Translations under genes and position numbers: made by a program | The notes under the pieces: model-generated | Database searches by the model: none | Told to the model about the DNA's origin: nothing | The model's input: the letters and a program-made list of their open reading frames with translations, nothing else | From: Luteirhabdus pelagi | Lineage (GTDB): Bacteria; Bacteroidota; Bacteroidia; Flavobacteriales; Flavobacteriaceae | Assembly: GCF_016827595.1 (NCBI RefSeq) | Contig: NZ_JAECMS010000006.1 | Coordinates: forward strand, 62,001-126,000 | Reading direction: 5' to 3' | Length of the DNA: 64,000 nt | Shown: piece after piece, positions 43,075 through 52,401 of the stretch | Numbering within the stretch: position 1 is the stretch's first letter | Layout: every line of letters starts with the position of its first letter

Positions 43075-43705
43075 AGTAACAAATACGATTGTTCTAGGCC
43101 TCTGTGGTTTGTGTCTCGTATTCTGTATGCAGATGGGAAGCGAAGTAGTAAATTGGATGGAGGTGAAGAATTCCGACGAAGCATTCGGGACCTACCATTT
43201 TTTGGAGCAAAATGGTGCCGAAGTTTACTTGCCCGATGAATTTCAGGCCTATTCCACAGCGAATTATCAAAAAGTGTTGGACTCTGTATTGTCGGAAGAA
43301 GCTTTCATGAATGAAACTAGAAGAATTAATAGTCTACAGGAAATGGATGGTGGCCTTTACCTTTTCTTCGACAAAACAACCGGAAGCACGTGTACTGTCA
43401 ATACCATGCCATACAGCCCAATGACAAGACAAGACGCAAAATATTTGTTGGGCATGATTCGAATGAATAACGAGCGAGCGCTTGCAGACACTCCGTATAC
43501 CTATGAAAAACTTTCGGCAAAATACAACGGGCATCCAGAAAAATATGTTTTCAAAAGTCTAAATAAAATTAGTGATGCCACCGATAATTTCAAGTGGTTT
43601 AACTCAACCTTTATTGTGACGGCCAATAACAAAACCATTCTGCTTCAACTCTCAACCCCCTTTGAAGCTTATTTTTCACCTTTCATTGAAAAAACCAAGA
43701 TGTAA
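43067..43705 (+). CDS. Unknown protein with N-terminal membrane anchor
   Basis: A 212-residue protein with a hydrophobic N-terminus (residues 6-25, [20 protein letters not shown]), which could be a signal anchor or a signal peptide. The soluble region has mixed helices and strands, including a Cys in [17 protein letters not shown]. It overlaps its upstream neighbour by eight bases and mutB by one. I do not recognise a family. Translational coupling to the mutase subunits is the main clue. Confidence 0.65.
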   Translation: MFKVTNTIVLGLCGLCLVFCMQMGSEVVNWMEVKNSDEAFGTYHFLEQNGAEVYLPDEFQAYSTANYQKVLDSVLSEEAFMNETRRINSLQEMDGGLYLFFDKTTGSTCTVNTMPYSPMTRQDAKYLLGMIRMNNERALADTPYTYEKLSAKYNGHPEKYVFKSLNKISDATDNFKWFNSTFIVTANNKTILLQLSTPFEAYFSPFIEKTKM

Positions 43706-45840
43706 TGAAGCGAAAAGACATTCAACATATAACCCTTCAAACGGAAACATCTTCGGAACGACAGAAAAAAGAGAAAACTTATGCTACTTCCGAAGGCATC
43801 GATATTAAGCGGACCTATTCGGCTTCCGATGTAGATGACCTTACGCATTTGAAGTATGCTGCCGGCATCCCTCCGTATCTTCGCGGTCCCTACTCTACCA
43901 TGTATGTCCGCAGACCGTGGACCATCCGGCAATATGCTGGGTTTTCTACTGCCGAGGAAAGCAATGCTTTCTACCGACGAAATTTAGCCGCCGGGCAAAA
44001 AGGATTGTCGGTTGCCTTCGACCTTGCCACGCACCGAGGTTACGACAGCGATCACGAACGGGTTTTTGGTGATGTTGGAAAAGCAGGGGTTGCCATCGAC
44101 AGTGTGGAGGATATGAAAATTCTCTTCGATCAGATTCCATTGGAAGAAATGAGCGTATCGATGACCATGAACGGAGCCGTTTTACCCATTATGGCATTTT
44201 ACATTGTTGCCGCTGAAGAGCAAGGGGTGAAACCAGAACAGCTTAAAGGAACCATCCAAAACGATATTTTGAAGGAGTTTATGGTGCGAAATACGTATAT
44301 CTATCCACCTACGCCTTCTATGAAGATTATCAGTGACATCTTTGAATTCACCTCGCAAAACATGCCGAAATTTAATAGTATTTCCATTTCGGGCTATCAT
44401 ATGCAGGAAGCAGGTGCTACTTGCGATATCGAATTGGCCTATACCTTGGCCGATGGTTTGGAGTACATCCGAACCGGGATTGAAGCGGGCATGGACATCG
44501 ATAGTTTTGCACCACGGCTTTCCTTCTTTTGGGCGATTGGAATGAACCATTTTATGGAAATCGCAAAAATGCGAGCTGCAAGAATGCTTTGGGCAAAGTT
44601 GGTGAAACAATTCAATCCAAAGAATCCAAAGTCACTATCGCTAAGAACCCATTGTCAGACCAGTGGATGGAGCCTAACGGAACAGGATCCGTTTAACAAC
44701 GTAGCCAGAACCTGTATCGAAGCCGCCGCCGCTGCCTTCGGGGGTACACAGTCGCTACACACGAACGCTTTAGATGAAGCAATCGCACTACCGACCGACT
44801 TTTCGGCGCGGATTGCGCGGAACACCCAGATTTACCTACAGGAAGAAACGAAAATCACCAAAACGGTCGATCCATGGGCAGGAAGTTATTATGTGGAAAC
44901 CCTGACGCAGGAGATTGCCGATAAAGCATGGGCGTTGATTGAGGAGGTCGAAGAACTAGGTGGCATGACCAAAGCGATTGAAAAGGGCATCCCAAAGCTA
45001 CGCATCGAAGAAGCTGCTGCGCGAAAGCAGGCCAAAATCGATAGTGGTCGCGATATTATTGTAGGGACGAACAAATACCGTTTGGAAAAGGAAGACCCTA
45101 TCGATATTTTGGATGTCGATAATCAGAAAGTACGGACATCACAAATCGAGCGATTGGAGCGCATCAAGAAAGCGCGTAATACCGAACAGGTAAATGCGGC
45201 CCTAAAAAAACTGACGCAGTCTGCCGAATCGGGTGATGGAAATTTACTAGCTTTAGCCGTCGATGCGGCACGAGAGCGTGCGACTTTAGGTGAAATTTCG
45301 GATGCTTTGGAAGAAGTATTCGGTCGCTATAAGGCAAATATTCAATCCGTATCAGGAGTATACAGCAAGGAAGTGAAACAAGATCCATCATTTGCAAAGG
45401 CAAGGGAAATGGCCGATCAGTTTGCAGAACTGGAAGGCAGGAGGCCAAGAATCATGATTGCCAAAATGGGTCAGGATGGTCACGATCGTGGTGCAAAAGT
45501 TGTTGCTACTGGCTATGCCGATGTGGGCTTCGATGTGGATATTGGCCCTTTATTCCAAACACCTGCCGAAGCGGCAAAACAAGCGGTTGAAAATGATGTC
45601 CATATTTTAGGTGTTTCGTCCTTGGCCGCTGGTCATAAGACCTTGGTCCCGCAGGTTGTAACCGAACTTGAAAAACTAGGTCGTGAGGATATTATGGTAA
45701 TCGTTGGCGGTGTCATTCCTTCCCAAGATTATCAATTCTTGTTCGATGCTGGGGCAGTGGCTGTGTATGGACCAGGAACTAAAATTAGTCAGGCGGCAAT
45801 CGAATTACTTCAAATATTGATCGATTCTGTTTCTGAATAG
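43705..45840 (+). CDS. mutB: Methylmalonyl-CoA mutase large (catalytic) subunit
   Basis: A 711-residue adenosylcobalamin enzyme. The N-terminal substrate domain has the [31 protein letters not shown] segment that contacts the CoA ester, and [16 protein letters not shown]. The C-terminal B12 domain has [13 protein letters not shown] with the cobalt-ligand His in DGHDRG (about 591), then GVSSLAAGH and [10 protein letters not shown]. It completes the route propionyl-CoA to methylmalonyl-CoA to succinyl-CoA with the carboxylase operon at 33797-37325. No epimerase or MeaB-type chaperone gene is in the window. The gene overlaps its upstream neighbour and ends on the GTG of the GNAT gene (TAGTG). 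Confidence 0.95.
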   Translation: MKRKDIQHITLQTETSSERQKKEKTYATSEGIDIKRTYSASDVDDLTHLKYAAGIPPYLRGPYSTMYVRRPWTIRQYAGFSTAEESNAFYRRNLAAGQKGLSVAFDLATHRGYDSDHERVFGDVGKAGVAIDSVEDMKILFDQIPLEEMSVSMTMNGAVLPIMAFYIVAAEEQGVKPEQLKGTIQNDILKEFMVRNTYIYPPTPSMKIISDIFEFTSQNMPKFNSISISGYHMQEAGATCDIELAYTLADGLEYIRTGIEAGMDIDSFAPRLSFFWAIGMNHFMEIAKMRAARMLWAKLVKQFNPKNPKSLSLRTHCQTSGWSLTEQDPFNNVARTCIEAAAAAFGGTQSLHTNALDEAIALPTDFSARIARNTQIYLQEETKITKTVDPWAGSYYVETLTQEIADKAWALIEEVEELGGMTKAIEKGIPKLRIEEAAARKQAKIDSGRDIIVGTNKYRLEKEDPIDILDVDNQKVRTSQIERLERIKKARNTEQVNAALKKLTQSAESGDGNLLALAVDAARERATLGEISDALEEVFGRYKANIQSVSGVYSKEVKQDPSFAKAREMADQFAELEGRRPRIMIAKMGQDGHDRGAKVVATGYADVGFDVDIGPLFQTPAEAAKQAVENDVHILGVSSLAAGHKTLVPQVVTELEKLGREDIMVIVGGVIPSQDYQFLFDAGAVAVYGPGTKISQAAIELLQILIDSVSE

Positions 45841-46379
45841 TGAACTATATCATCCAAACTGAGCGTCTCGGACTACGCAATTGGCACTCTTCCGACCTTG
45901 AAGCTTTTGTGAAAATGGGGCAGGATACTGAAGTAATGAAGCATTTTCCATCCCTACTTTCACCATCGGAAACCGAACAACTTATGAATCGATTTTCAAC
46001 ACATTTTTACGAGAAGGGATATACCTATTTTGCCGTAGATGAACTTTCCACAGGAAAATTCATCGGATTTACAGGCCTGATGTACCAAACCTTTGAAAGC
46101 GACTTCACACCTTCAGTCGATATCGGGTGGCGCTTCAAACGCGAAGCCTGGGGAAAGGGATATGCTACCGAAGCGGCAAAAGCCTGTTTGGAATTTGGCT
46201 TCAACAAATGTAAACTAGCCGAAATCTATTCCCATACTCCCGTTCAGAACAAACCTTCAGAAAAAGTGATGCAGCGCATCGGGATGGAATACATCAAAAC
46301 CTTTCTTCACCCAAAACTCGATAAGGATAGTCCGTTAAACCCTTGTGTACTTTATCGAAGTATTCCGCATGGCAGATAG
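45840..46379 (+). CDS. GNAT-family N-acetyltransferase (RimJ/RimL type)
   Basis: A 179-residue acyltransferase starting with GTG on the last base of mutB. It opens with IIQTERLGLRNWHSSDLEAFVKMGQD, typical of RimJ/RimL acetyltransferases, and carries the acetyl-CoA motif REAWGKGYATEAAKACLEF at about 101-119 (Q/RxxGxG/A pattern). The substrate is not predictable. It ends the seven-gene chain that began with udk. Confidence 0.88.
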   Translation: MNYIIQTERLGLRNWHSSDLEAFVKMGQDTEVMKHFPSLLSPSETEQLMNRFSTHFYEKGYTYFAVDELSTGKFIGFTGLMYQTFESDFTPSVDIGWRFKREAWGKGYATEAAKACLEFGFNKCKLAEIYSHTPVQNKPSEKVMQRIGMEYIKTFLHPKLDKDSPLNPCVLYRSIPHGR

Positions 46380-46391
46380 ACAAATATCTGC

Positions 46392-46403
46392 TATGCATGC
46401 ATA
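46392..46403. promoter_or_regulatory. 12-bp palindrome upstream of the SDR gene
   Basis: TATGCATGCATA is a perfect 12-bp palindrome 49 bases before the SDR start. It could be an operator for a dimeric regulator. No regulator gene is adjacent and chance cannot be excluded. Confidence 0.3.
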
Positions 46404-46451
46404 ATAAAAATGTTGCTTTTCCGTATTTTTACATGACACTAAAAAAAAGCT

Positions 46452-47333
46452 ATGGATACTTCAGCAAAAATGCTTCGTGATGATGCCCTTAAGGGTAAAA
46501 CAATAGTTGTTACCGGTGGTGGTAGCGGACTAGGAAAATCGATGACTACCTACTTCTTGGAATTAGGTGCCAATGTCGTCATTACCTCCCGAAATATCGA
46601 AAAACTCGAAAAGGTAAAAGATGAATTGGAATCGTTAACCGGTGGAAAGGTCCATCCCGTGCAATGCGATGTTCGTCATTACGACCAAGTTGAAAATATG
46701 GTAAAGGAGTCGGTTGAAGCATTTGGCTCTGTAGATGTGCTTTTGAACAACGCAGCCGGAAATTTTATCTCTCCTACGGAGCGACTGAGTGCCAACGCTT
46801 TCGATACCATTATTGATATCGTGCTAAAAGGAACCAAAAACTGCACGCTGGCTTTTGGAAAGCATTGGATTGATGTTGAGGAAAAAAATAAAACGGTTCT
46901 AAATATTGTTACTACCTACGCGTACACAGGTTCCGCTTATGTAGTGCCCAGTGCCTGCGCAAAGGCCGGAGTGTTGGCTATGACACGTTCCTTGGCTGTG
47001 GAATGGGCAAAATACGGCATGCGCTTTAATGCGATCGCACCCGGACCTTTTCCAACCAAAGGAGCTTGGGACCGACTGCTACCTGGCGATTTAAAGGAAA
47101 AGTTCGATTTAGCTAAGAAAGTACCGTTAAAGCGTGTTGGCGACCATCAGGAATTGGCCAATTTAGCCGCTTATTTGGTATCCGATTTTTCAGCCTATAT
47201 GAATGGCGAGGTCGTTACTATCGATGGTGGCGAATGGTTAAAAGGCGCCGGTCAAATGAATTTATTGGAGCAAGTACCCGAGGAAATGTGGGATATGCTC
47301 GAACAGATGATCCGTGCCAAAAAAGGAAAGTAA
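46452..47333 (+). CDS. 2,4-dienoyl-CoA reductase-like SDR
   Basis: A 293-residue short-chain dehydrogenase. The cofactor motif is TGGGSGLGKSMT at about 22-33, with NNAAGNF at about 98-104. The usual YxxxK is replaced by a YVVPSACAKAG pattern, and the following MTRSLAVEWAKYGMRFNAIAPGP closely resembles mitochondrial 2,4-dienoyl-CoA reductase (DECR1), which also uses a modified catalytic set. It likely reduces 2,4-dienoyl-CoA during unsaturated fatty acid oxidation, in line with the acyl-CoA genes around it. Its last eight codons are the first copy of a sequence repeated in tandem downstream. Confidence 0.85.
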   Translation: MDTSAKMLRDDALKGKTIVVTGGGSGLGKSMTTYFLELGANVVITSRNIEKLEKVKDELESLTGGKVHPVQCDVRHYDQVENMVKESVEAFGSVDVLLNNAAGNFISPTERLSANAFDTIIDIVLKGTKNCTLAFGKHWIDVEEKNKTVLNIVTTYAYTGSAYVVPSACAKAGVLAMTRSLAVEWAKYGMRFNAIAPGPFPTKGAWDRLLPGDLKEKFDLAKKVPLKRVGDHQELANLAAYLVSDFSAYMNGEVVTIDGGEWLKGAGQMNLLEQVPEEMWDMLEQMIRAKKGK

Positions 47334-47704
47334 TTGCATATCCCACATTTGGGTGGGTGGCAAAAGTGACAAAAGACCTTTTCCAGTTAGGCATAGGCTT
47401 TTGGAAGTTTTGCCGTTACACAACCACAAAATATGATCCGTGCCAAAAAAGAATAAGAAATTGCATATCCCTCATTTGGGTGGGTGGCAAAAGTGACAAA
47501 AGACCCTTTTTAGCAAGCCATGGGCTTTTGGAGCTTTTGCCGGTACACAACCACACAGTATGATCCGTGCCAAAAAAGGAAAGTAATTGCATATCCCACA
47601 TTTGGGTGGGTGGCAAAAGTGACAAAAGACCTTTTTTAGCGAGACATGGGCTTTTGGAGCTTTTGCCGTTATGCAACCAATCAAAGATGATTCTTGCCGA
47701 ATAA
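47308..47704. repeat. Three 127-bp tandem repeats seeded by the SDR 3' end
   Basis: Units begin with TGATCCGTGCCAAAAAA at 47308, 47434 and 47561, and a decayed fourth start lies at 47688. Unit lengths are 126, 127 and 127. The first unit includes the end of the SDR gene (IRAKKGK and stop); the others carry near-copies of those codons outside any frame. Each unit also has a long imperfect inverted repeat (GGCAAAAG..CAAAAG against CTTTTG..CTTTTGCC) able to form a stem in RNA. Frames within the repeats have no coding character. The 300-plus bases before parA hold nothing else that I recognise. Confidence 0.85.
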
Positions 47705-47824
47705 GCAAAGCCATAACCCTCAATTAGTTGAAAATCCCTGAATTTGTTCACTTCCTGTTAACAAAAAGGGTTTCTATTCCATAGAATTAATCGTATTTTT
47801 AGCCGGTAAACCATAACAGACTTA

Positions 47825-48589
47825 ATGGGTAAAATAATAGCCATTGCAAATCAAAAGGGAGGTGTAGGAAAGACCACAACCTCAGTTAATTTGGCAGCTT
47901 CTTTAGGTGTTTTGGAGAAAAAGGTGTTGCTTATCGATGCCGATCCCCAGGCGAATGCCACTTCAGGATTGGGGATTGATGTAGAGGAAGTCGAAAAAGG
48001 CACCTATCAAATCCTAGAGCATACCATTTCCGCGAAGGAAGCGATTATGTCGACCAATTCTCCGAATCTCGATGTAATTCCCGCACATATCGACCTTGTC
48101 GCAATTGAAATTGAATTAGTCGACCAAGACAAACGCGAAAGCATGTTGAAGACTGCTATCGGCGATCTTCGGAAAGATTACGACTATATCTTAATAGACT
48201 GTGCTCCGTCGCTAGGGCTTTTAACGTTGAATGCCCTTACCGCGGCCGATTCGGTCATTATTCCGATTCAATGTGAATATTTCGCCTTGGAAGGCTTGGG
48301 CAAACTGCTGAATACCATTAAAAGCGTTCAGAAAATCCATAACAATAAATTAGATATTGAAGGGTTGTTGCTAACGATGTATGATAAACGGCTTCGCCTT
48401 TCCAATCAGGTGGTAGATGAAGTGAAGAAGCATTTTGATGAAATGGTGTTTAAGACAATCATTATGCGAAATGTGCGTTTAAGTGAAGCCCCGAGTTATG
48501 GTGAAAGTATTATTAGCTACGACGCGGGTAGTAAAGGTGCCAACAATTACTTGAGCTTGGCCCAAGAACTAATTGAAAAAAACGGATAA
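47825..48589 (+). CDS. parA: ParA/Soj chromosome-partitioning ATPase
   Basis: A 254-residue deviant Walker ATPase: KGGVGKTTTSVNLAA at residues 10-24, switch DADPQANATSGLG at about 40-52 and DYILIDCAPSLGLLT at about 119-133. It lacks the N-terminal HTH of plasmid ParA, so it is the chromosomal Soj type that binds DNA non-specifically and moves the ParB-parS complex. It precedes parB by six bases. I searched nearby for a parS-like palindrome (core GTTCCACGTGGAAC type) and saw none. Confidence 0.95.
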   Translation: MGKIIAIANQKGGVGKTTTSVNLAASLGVLEKKVLLIDADPQANATSGLGIDVEEVEKGTYQILEHTISAKEAIMSTNSPNLDVIPAHIDLVAIEIELVDQDKRESMLKTAIGDLRKDYDYILIDCAPSLGLLTLNALTAADSVIIPIQCEYFALEGLGKLLNTIKSVQKIHNNKLDIEGLLLTMYDKRLRLSNQVVDEVKKHFDEMVFKTIIMRNVRLSEAPSYGESIISYDAGSKGANNYLSLAQELIEKNG

Positions 48590-48595
48590 GGATTT

Positions 48596-49492
48596 ATGGC
48601 GAAAGCAACGAAGAAACAAGCACTGGGTCGTGGACTCTCTGCTCTATTGAAAGACCCTTCCAACGATATAAAGTCTGTCGACGATAAGAATGCCGATAAG
48701 GTAGTCGGCAACATCGTCGAACTGGAATTGGAGTATATCGACATGAACCCATTCCAGCCACGGACAAGCTTCAACGAGGAAACGCTTCGTGAATTGGCCT
48801 CCTCTATCAAGGAATTGGGTGTTATCCAACCTATTACGGTGCGTAAGCTCGGTTTCAATAAGTATCAGCTGGTAAGTGGTGAACGCCGCTACCGCGCTTC
48901 AAAATTAATCGGTTTAGAGACCATTCCAGCTTATATCCGGATTGCCAACGACCAAGAATCGTTGGAAATGGCCTTGGTGGAAAATATTCAGCGTCAAGAC
49001 CTGGATCCGATTGAAATCGCTCTCTCCTACCAACGCCTAATCGACGAAATTGAAATCACTCAAGACGAATTGAGCGACCGAGTAGGCAAAAATCGTTCGA
49101 CCATTTCAAACTACCTTCGATTGCTGAAACTAGACCCAATCATCCAAACCGGAATGCGGGACGGTTTCATTTCTATGGGACACGGACGTGCGCTGATCAA
49201 CATTGAGGATACAGATACGCAATTGGAGATTTACGAAAAGATCCTTGGTAAAAAACTATCCGTCCGCGATACCGAAGCGATGGTTCGTGACCTAAAGTCG
49301 CCTGAAACGAAAAAAGAAAAGACCAAAAAATCGGTTCCGACCTTCGCCAAAAAAGCCCGTCGCGAATTGGAAGACTGGCTAGAAAGCAAGGTGGAAGTAA
49401 AAGTTTCGAAATCGGGTAAAGGTAGCCTAGTCGTTCCCTTCAATAATAAAGAAGAGTTAGAGCGATTGATGAAACGTATGAAAAGTGAGTAG
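48596..49492 (+). CDS. parB: ParB/Spo0J chromosome-partitioning protein
   Basis: A 298-residue CTPase and DNA-binding clamp. The start KKQALGRGLSALLKD is the ParA-stimulating N-terminus. ELEYIDMNPFQPR and SGERRYRASKLIG (the GERRxR CTP-binding box) follow, then ALVENIQRQDLDPIEIALSY and an HTH around TQDELSDRVGKNRSTISNYLRLL. It binds parS and spreads along DNA. The end overlaps the next gene by eight bases. Confidence 0.95.
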   Translation: MAKATKKQALGRGLSALLKDPSNDIKSVDDKNADKVVGNIVELELEYIDMNPFQPRTSFNEETLRELASSIKELGVIQPITVRKLGFNKYQLVSGERRYRASKLIGLETIPAYIRIANDQESLEMALVENIQRQDLDPIEIALSYQRLIDEIEITQDELSDRVGKNRSTISNYLRLLKLDPIIQTGMRDGFISMGHGRALINIEDTDTQLEIYEKILGKKLSVRDTEAMVRDLKSPETKKEKTKKSVPTFAKKARRELEDWLESKVEVKVSKSGKGSLVVPFNNKEELERLMKRMKSE

Positions 49493-50084
49493 CTGGGGCC
49501 GACATATTTTCCTAATCCTTTTTCTTGTTCCCTTTTCCCTCTTGGCGCAAACCGACAGCCTTTCCGTTTCGGAAGAGCGAGAGGTTATCGTGGTAAAGGA
49601 TACCATTCCCGGACCAGAAGAATACAATCCGTTGGCGCCGTCGAAGGCAGCGTTTTATTCCGCAGTGCTTCCCGGATTGGGGCAAGCTTACAATAAGAAA
49701 TATTGGAAAATTCCTATCATCTATGCTGGAATCGCTGGTGGTATCTATTTCTATATTCGAAACAATGATGATTACAATCGCTTTCGCGATGCCTATAAGC
49801 GACGTTTAGCTGGCTTTACCGACGATGAATTTTATGGCGATGGCGAAACGCCAATAATCAGCAACGATAGATTGATAAATGCTCAACGAACCGCACAAAA
49901 GAATAAGGACGTTAGTATAATTGTGGCCATTGCTTTTTATGCCGCCAATATCATTGATGCGAATGTCGACGCCCACCTTCAACAATATAACGTGACAGAG
50001 GATTTGTCCGTTTCCCCGAATTTTGAGTATAATCCGATGAATGCCAATACCCAATACGGCGTTTCACTTAAATGGAAATTATAA
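49485..50084 (+). CDS. DUF5683-family membrane protein
   Basis: A 199-residue protein with GTG start, a signal peptide (FLILFLVPFSLLAQ) and the DUF5683 signature NPLAPSKAAFYSAVLPGLGQAYNKKYWKIPIIYAGIAGG, which contains a Gly-rich membrane hairpin. A second hydrophobic stretch (VSIIVAIAFYAANIIDANVDAHL) follows. This family sits between parB and dapB in many Flavobacteria. Its role is unknown. It overlaps parB by eight bases and dapB by one (TAATG). Confidence 0.8.
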   Translation: MSSWGRHIFLILFLVPFSLLAQTDSLSVSEEREVIVVKDTIPGPEEYNPLAPSKAAFYSAVLPGLGQAYNKKYWKIPIIYAGIAGGIYFYIRNNDDYNRFRDAYKRRLAGFTDDEFYGDGETPIISNDRLINAQRTAQKNKDVSIIVAIAFYAANIIDANVDAHLQQYNVTEDLSVSPNFEYNPMNANTQYGVSLKWKL

Positions 50085-50788
50085 TGAAGCTTGCGATACT
50101 AGGCTACGGAAAAATGGGAAAAACGATTGAGCGCTTAGCGACCGATAAGGGACATATCATCGTTTATAAAAGTACAAGCGACACACATGAGGGAAATCTT
50201 TCAGAAGCCGATGCTGCCATAGAGTTTTCAGTTCCAGAAGCTGCAGTTGGCAACATTACAAAAGCCCTTGAAGCCGATATTCCGGTCGTTTCAGGAACTA
50301 CTGGATGGCTAGATAAGTACGAGGAAGTGACAAACTTCTGCAAAAAACGTAACGGAAGTTTCCTGTATGCGTCAAACTTCAGTGTTGGGGTGAATCTCTT
50401 CTTCGGAATAAACGAATATGCCGCAAAGCTGATGGCGGATTGGGAAGAATATGATGTATCGGTGAAGGAAATTCATCATACACAGAAGAAAGATGCCCCT
50501 AGCGGAACGGCGATTTCAATTGCTGAGGATATTTTGAAGCATTCCAAAGCCAAAAAGAAATGGGAACTGGAGGATGAAGGAGAAGACATCCTCACAATTT
50601 CCGCAGCCCGTGAAGGCGACGTAAAGGGAACACATATCGTGACCTATTCATCCGAAATCGATACTATTTCCCTAAAACATGAAGCCCATACCCGCGATGG
50701 TTTTGCAAAAGGTGCTATTTTAGCGGCCGAATACATTCACAACAAACAAGGTATCTTTACAATGAAAGATGTGTTGGGATTAAAATGA
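50084..50788 (+). CDS. dapB: 4-hydroxy-tetrahydrodipicolinate reductase
   Basis: A 234-residue NAD(P)H enzyme of the diaminopimelate/lysine pathway. It has a dinucleotide-binding start MKLAILGYGKMGK, GTTGWL, SNFSVGVNLFFG, and the catalytic/substrate loop EIHHTQKKDAPSGTA with the His pair and Lys. It is shorter than E. coli DapB, normal for Bacteroidetes. The ATG at 50084 is used, overlapping the previous stop. It supplies peptidoglycan and lysine precursors. Confidence 0.93.
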   Translation: MKLAILGYGKMGKTIERLATDKGHIIVYKSTSDTHEGNLSEADAAIEFSVPEAAVGNITKALEADIPVVSGTTGWLDKYEEVTNFCKKRNGSFLYASNFSVGVNLFFGINEYAAKLMADWEEYDVSVKEIHHTQKKDAPSGTAISIAEDILKHSKAKKKWELEDEGEDILTISAAREGDVKGTHIVTYSSEIDTISLKHEAHTRDGFAKGAILAAEYIHNKQGIFTMKDVLGLK

Positions 50789-50829
50789 TACACTAGAAAA
50801 GACAGTGTTCTTTTCACAAAAAAATATAT

Positions 50830-52401
50830 ATGAGCTGGACAGGTTGGTTATTATTCATCCTAATCGTACAGGTAATCCATTTTCTAGGAACCTGGAAATT
50901 ATACATAAAAGCAGGTCGACAAGCATGGGAAGCAGCCGTTCCCATCTACAATTCGATTATCTTGATGAAGATCATCAATCGACCATCGTGGTGGACCATC
51001 CTTTTATTCATTCCTATCGTAAACCTGATCATGTTTCCTGTGGTTTGGGTAGAAACGATCCGTAGTTTTGGTAGAAACAGTACCGCCGATACGGTTTTGG
51101 TGCTGCTCACCTGTGGTCTTTACATCTACTACATCAACTATACCCAAGACGTTACCTATATCGAGGATCGCAGTTTAAAGCCGCGCACCTCAGCGGGAGA
51201 ATGGGTCAGTAGCATTTTGTTCGCTGTAGTAGCGGCAACTATTGTACACACTTATTTCATGCAGCCGTTTACCATTCCGACTTCCTCTTTGGAAAAGACC
51301 TTGTTGGTAGGTGATTTTCTTTTTGTAAGCAAATACCACTATGGTGCAAGAACGCCGATGACACCAGTGGCGTTCCCAATGGTTCATGATACGATTCCAA
51401 TCCTTAAGACACGTTCATATTTAAAGAATCCACAGATTCCATATTTCCGCTTTCCTGGGTTTCAGGAAATAGAACGCAACGATATCGTGGTCTTTAATTG
51501 GCCGGTTGATACCTTGGTGAATATTTACAATCCATATGGCGAAGTATATGATAAACCATTGGATAAAAAATCGAACTACGTAAAGCGCTGTGTAGGCTTA
51601 CCAGGCGATTCACTGGAAGTACGCGATGGTTATGTATACATCAATGGTAAGCAAAACGAATTGCCAGATCGTTCCAAGCTGCAGTTTTCCTACGCTTTTA
51701 AAACGAAGGGGAAAATCAATCCGAATATTTTCAAGCAATACGATATTACCGACGGTATCGGTTACGACGATCAAATGAAAGCTTATGTGCTGCCTGCTGT
51801 TTCGGATGAAGCCTTGGCAATGTTGAAGCGCAATCCGAACATTACCGAAGTGGTTCCCTACAAAGCGGAAAAAGGGGCATTCGATGCGAACACTTTCCCT
51901 CGCGATGACCGATACCCTTGGAATTCCGATCATTTTGGTCCGATTTATATTCCAAAAGAAGGCGCTACGGTTGACATTACCCCTAAATCGCTTCCGCTCT
52001 ATCGCAGAATTATCGAAGTGTACGAAGGCTCAGAAATGGGCATCGAGAACAAAATTTCGCTGTCTGGCAATCAAGTCCTTTTAAACGGAGAACCTTTGAC
52101 CCAATACACGTTCAAACAAAACTACTATTGGATGATGGGGGACAATCGTAACAATTCGCAAGATGCGCGAATGTGGGGCTACGTTCCGTTTAGCCATGTC
52201 GTGGGGAAACCGGTCTTTATCTGGATGAGCTGGGATAGCAGTGCACAAGGGCTCGGCAACAAAATCCGTTGGGAGCGCGTGTTTACAACCGTTGGTGGCA
52301 GTGGCGAACACGTATCCTATTTTAAGTACTTCCTCATTTTGTTAGTGGGATGGTTTGCCTTCGACTTTTTTAGAAAAAGAAGAAAGAAGAATAAAAAGTA
52401 G
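50830..52401 (+). CDS. lepB: Signal peptidase I, long Bacteroidetes form
   Basis: A 523-residue signal peptidase. The first 115 residues are an extra membrane domain (helices about 3-20, 53-73, 86-104; DUF5684-like). The peptidase has its own anchor (about 126-144), catalytic Ser153 in PTSSLEKTL, catalytic Lys252 in YVKRCVGLPGDSLEV, and box E MMGDNRNNSQDARMWGYVP near 436-454. A final helix near 500 precedes a basic tail. A large insertion of roughly 150 residues between boxes D and E accounts for the length. It removes signal peptides of the many exported proteins encoded around it. Confidence 0.92.
   Translation: MSWTGWLLFILIVQVIHFLGTWKLYIKAGRQAWEAAVPIYNSIILMKIINRPSWWTILLFIPIVNLIMFPVVWVETIRSFGRNSTADTVLVLLTCGLYIYYINYTQDVTYIEDRSLKPRTSAGEWVSSILFAVVAATIVHTYFMQPFTIPTSSLEKTLLVGDFLFVSKYHYGARTPMTPVAFPMVHDTIPILKTRSYLKNPQIPYFRFPGFQEIERNDIVVFNWPVDTLVNIYNPYGEVYDKPLDKKSNYVKRCVGLPGDSLEVRDGYVYINGKQNELPDRSKLQFSYAFKTKGKINPNIFKQYDITDGIGYDDQMKAYVLPAVSDEALAMLKRNPNITEVVPYKAEKGAFDANTFPRDDRYPWNSDHFGPIYIPKEGATVDITPKSLPLYRRIIEVYEGSEMGIENKISLSGNQVLLNGEPLTQYTFKQNYYWMMGDNRNNSQDARMWGYVPFSHVVGKPVFIWMSWDSSAQGLGNKIRWERVFTTVGGSGEHVSYFKYFLILLVGWFAFDFFRKRRKKNKK

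Noticed and set aside
47308-47704. Possible CRISPR or riboswitch array
   Set aside because: The whole 127-bp unit is repeated, not short repeats with variable spacers, and the first unit is part of a coding gene.
47416-47751. Overlapping frames of 80-110 codons within the tandem repeats
   Set aside because: They are repeats of the same short peptide in non-coding direction and frame, created by the 127-bp repeat; no start context, domain or natural composition.
47700-50100. parS site near parAB
   Set aside because: No GTTCCACGTGGAAC-like palindrome was seen; the GTTAAC near 47757 is too short to count.
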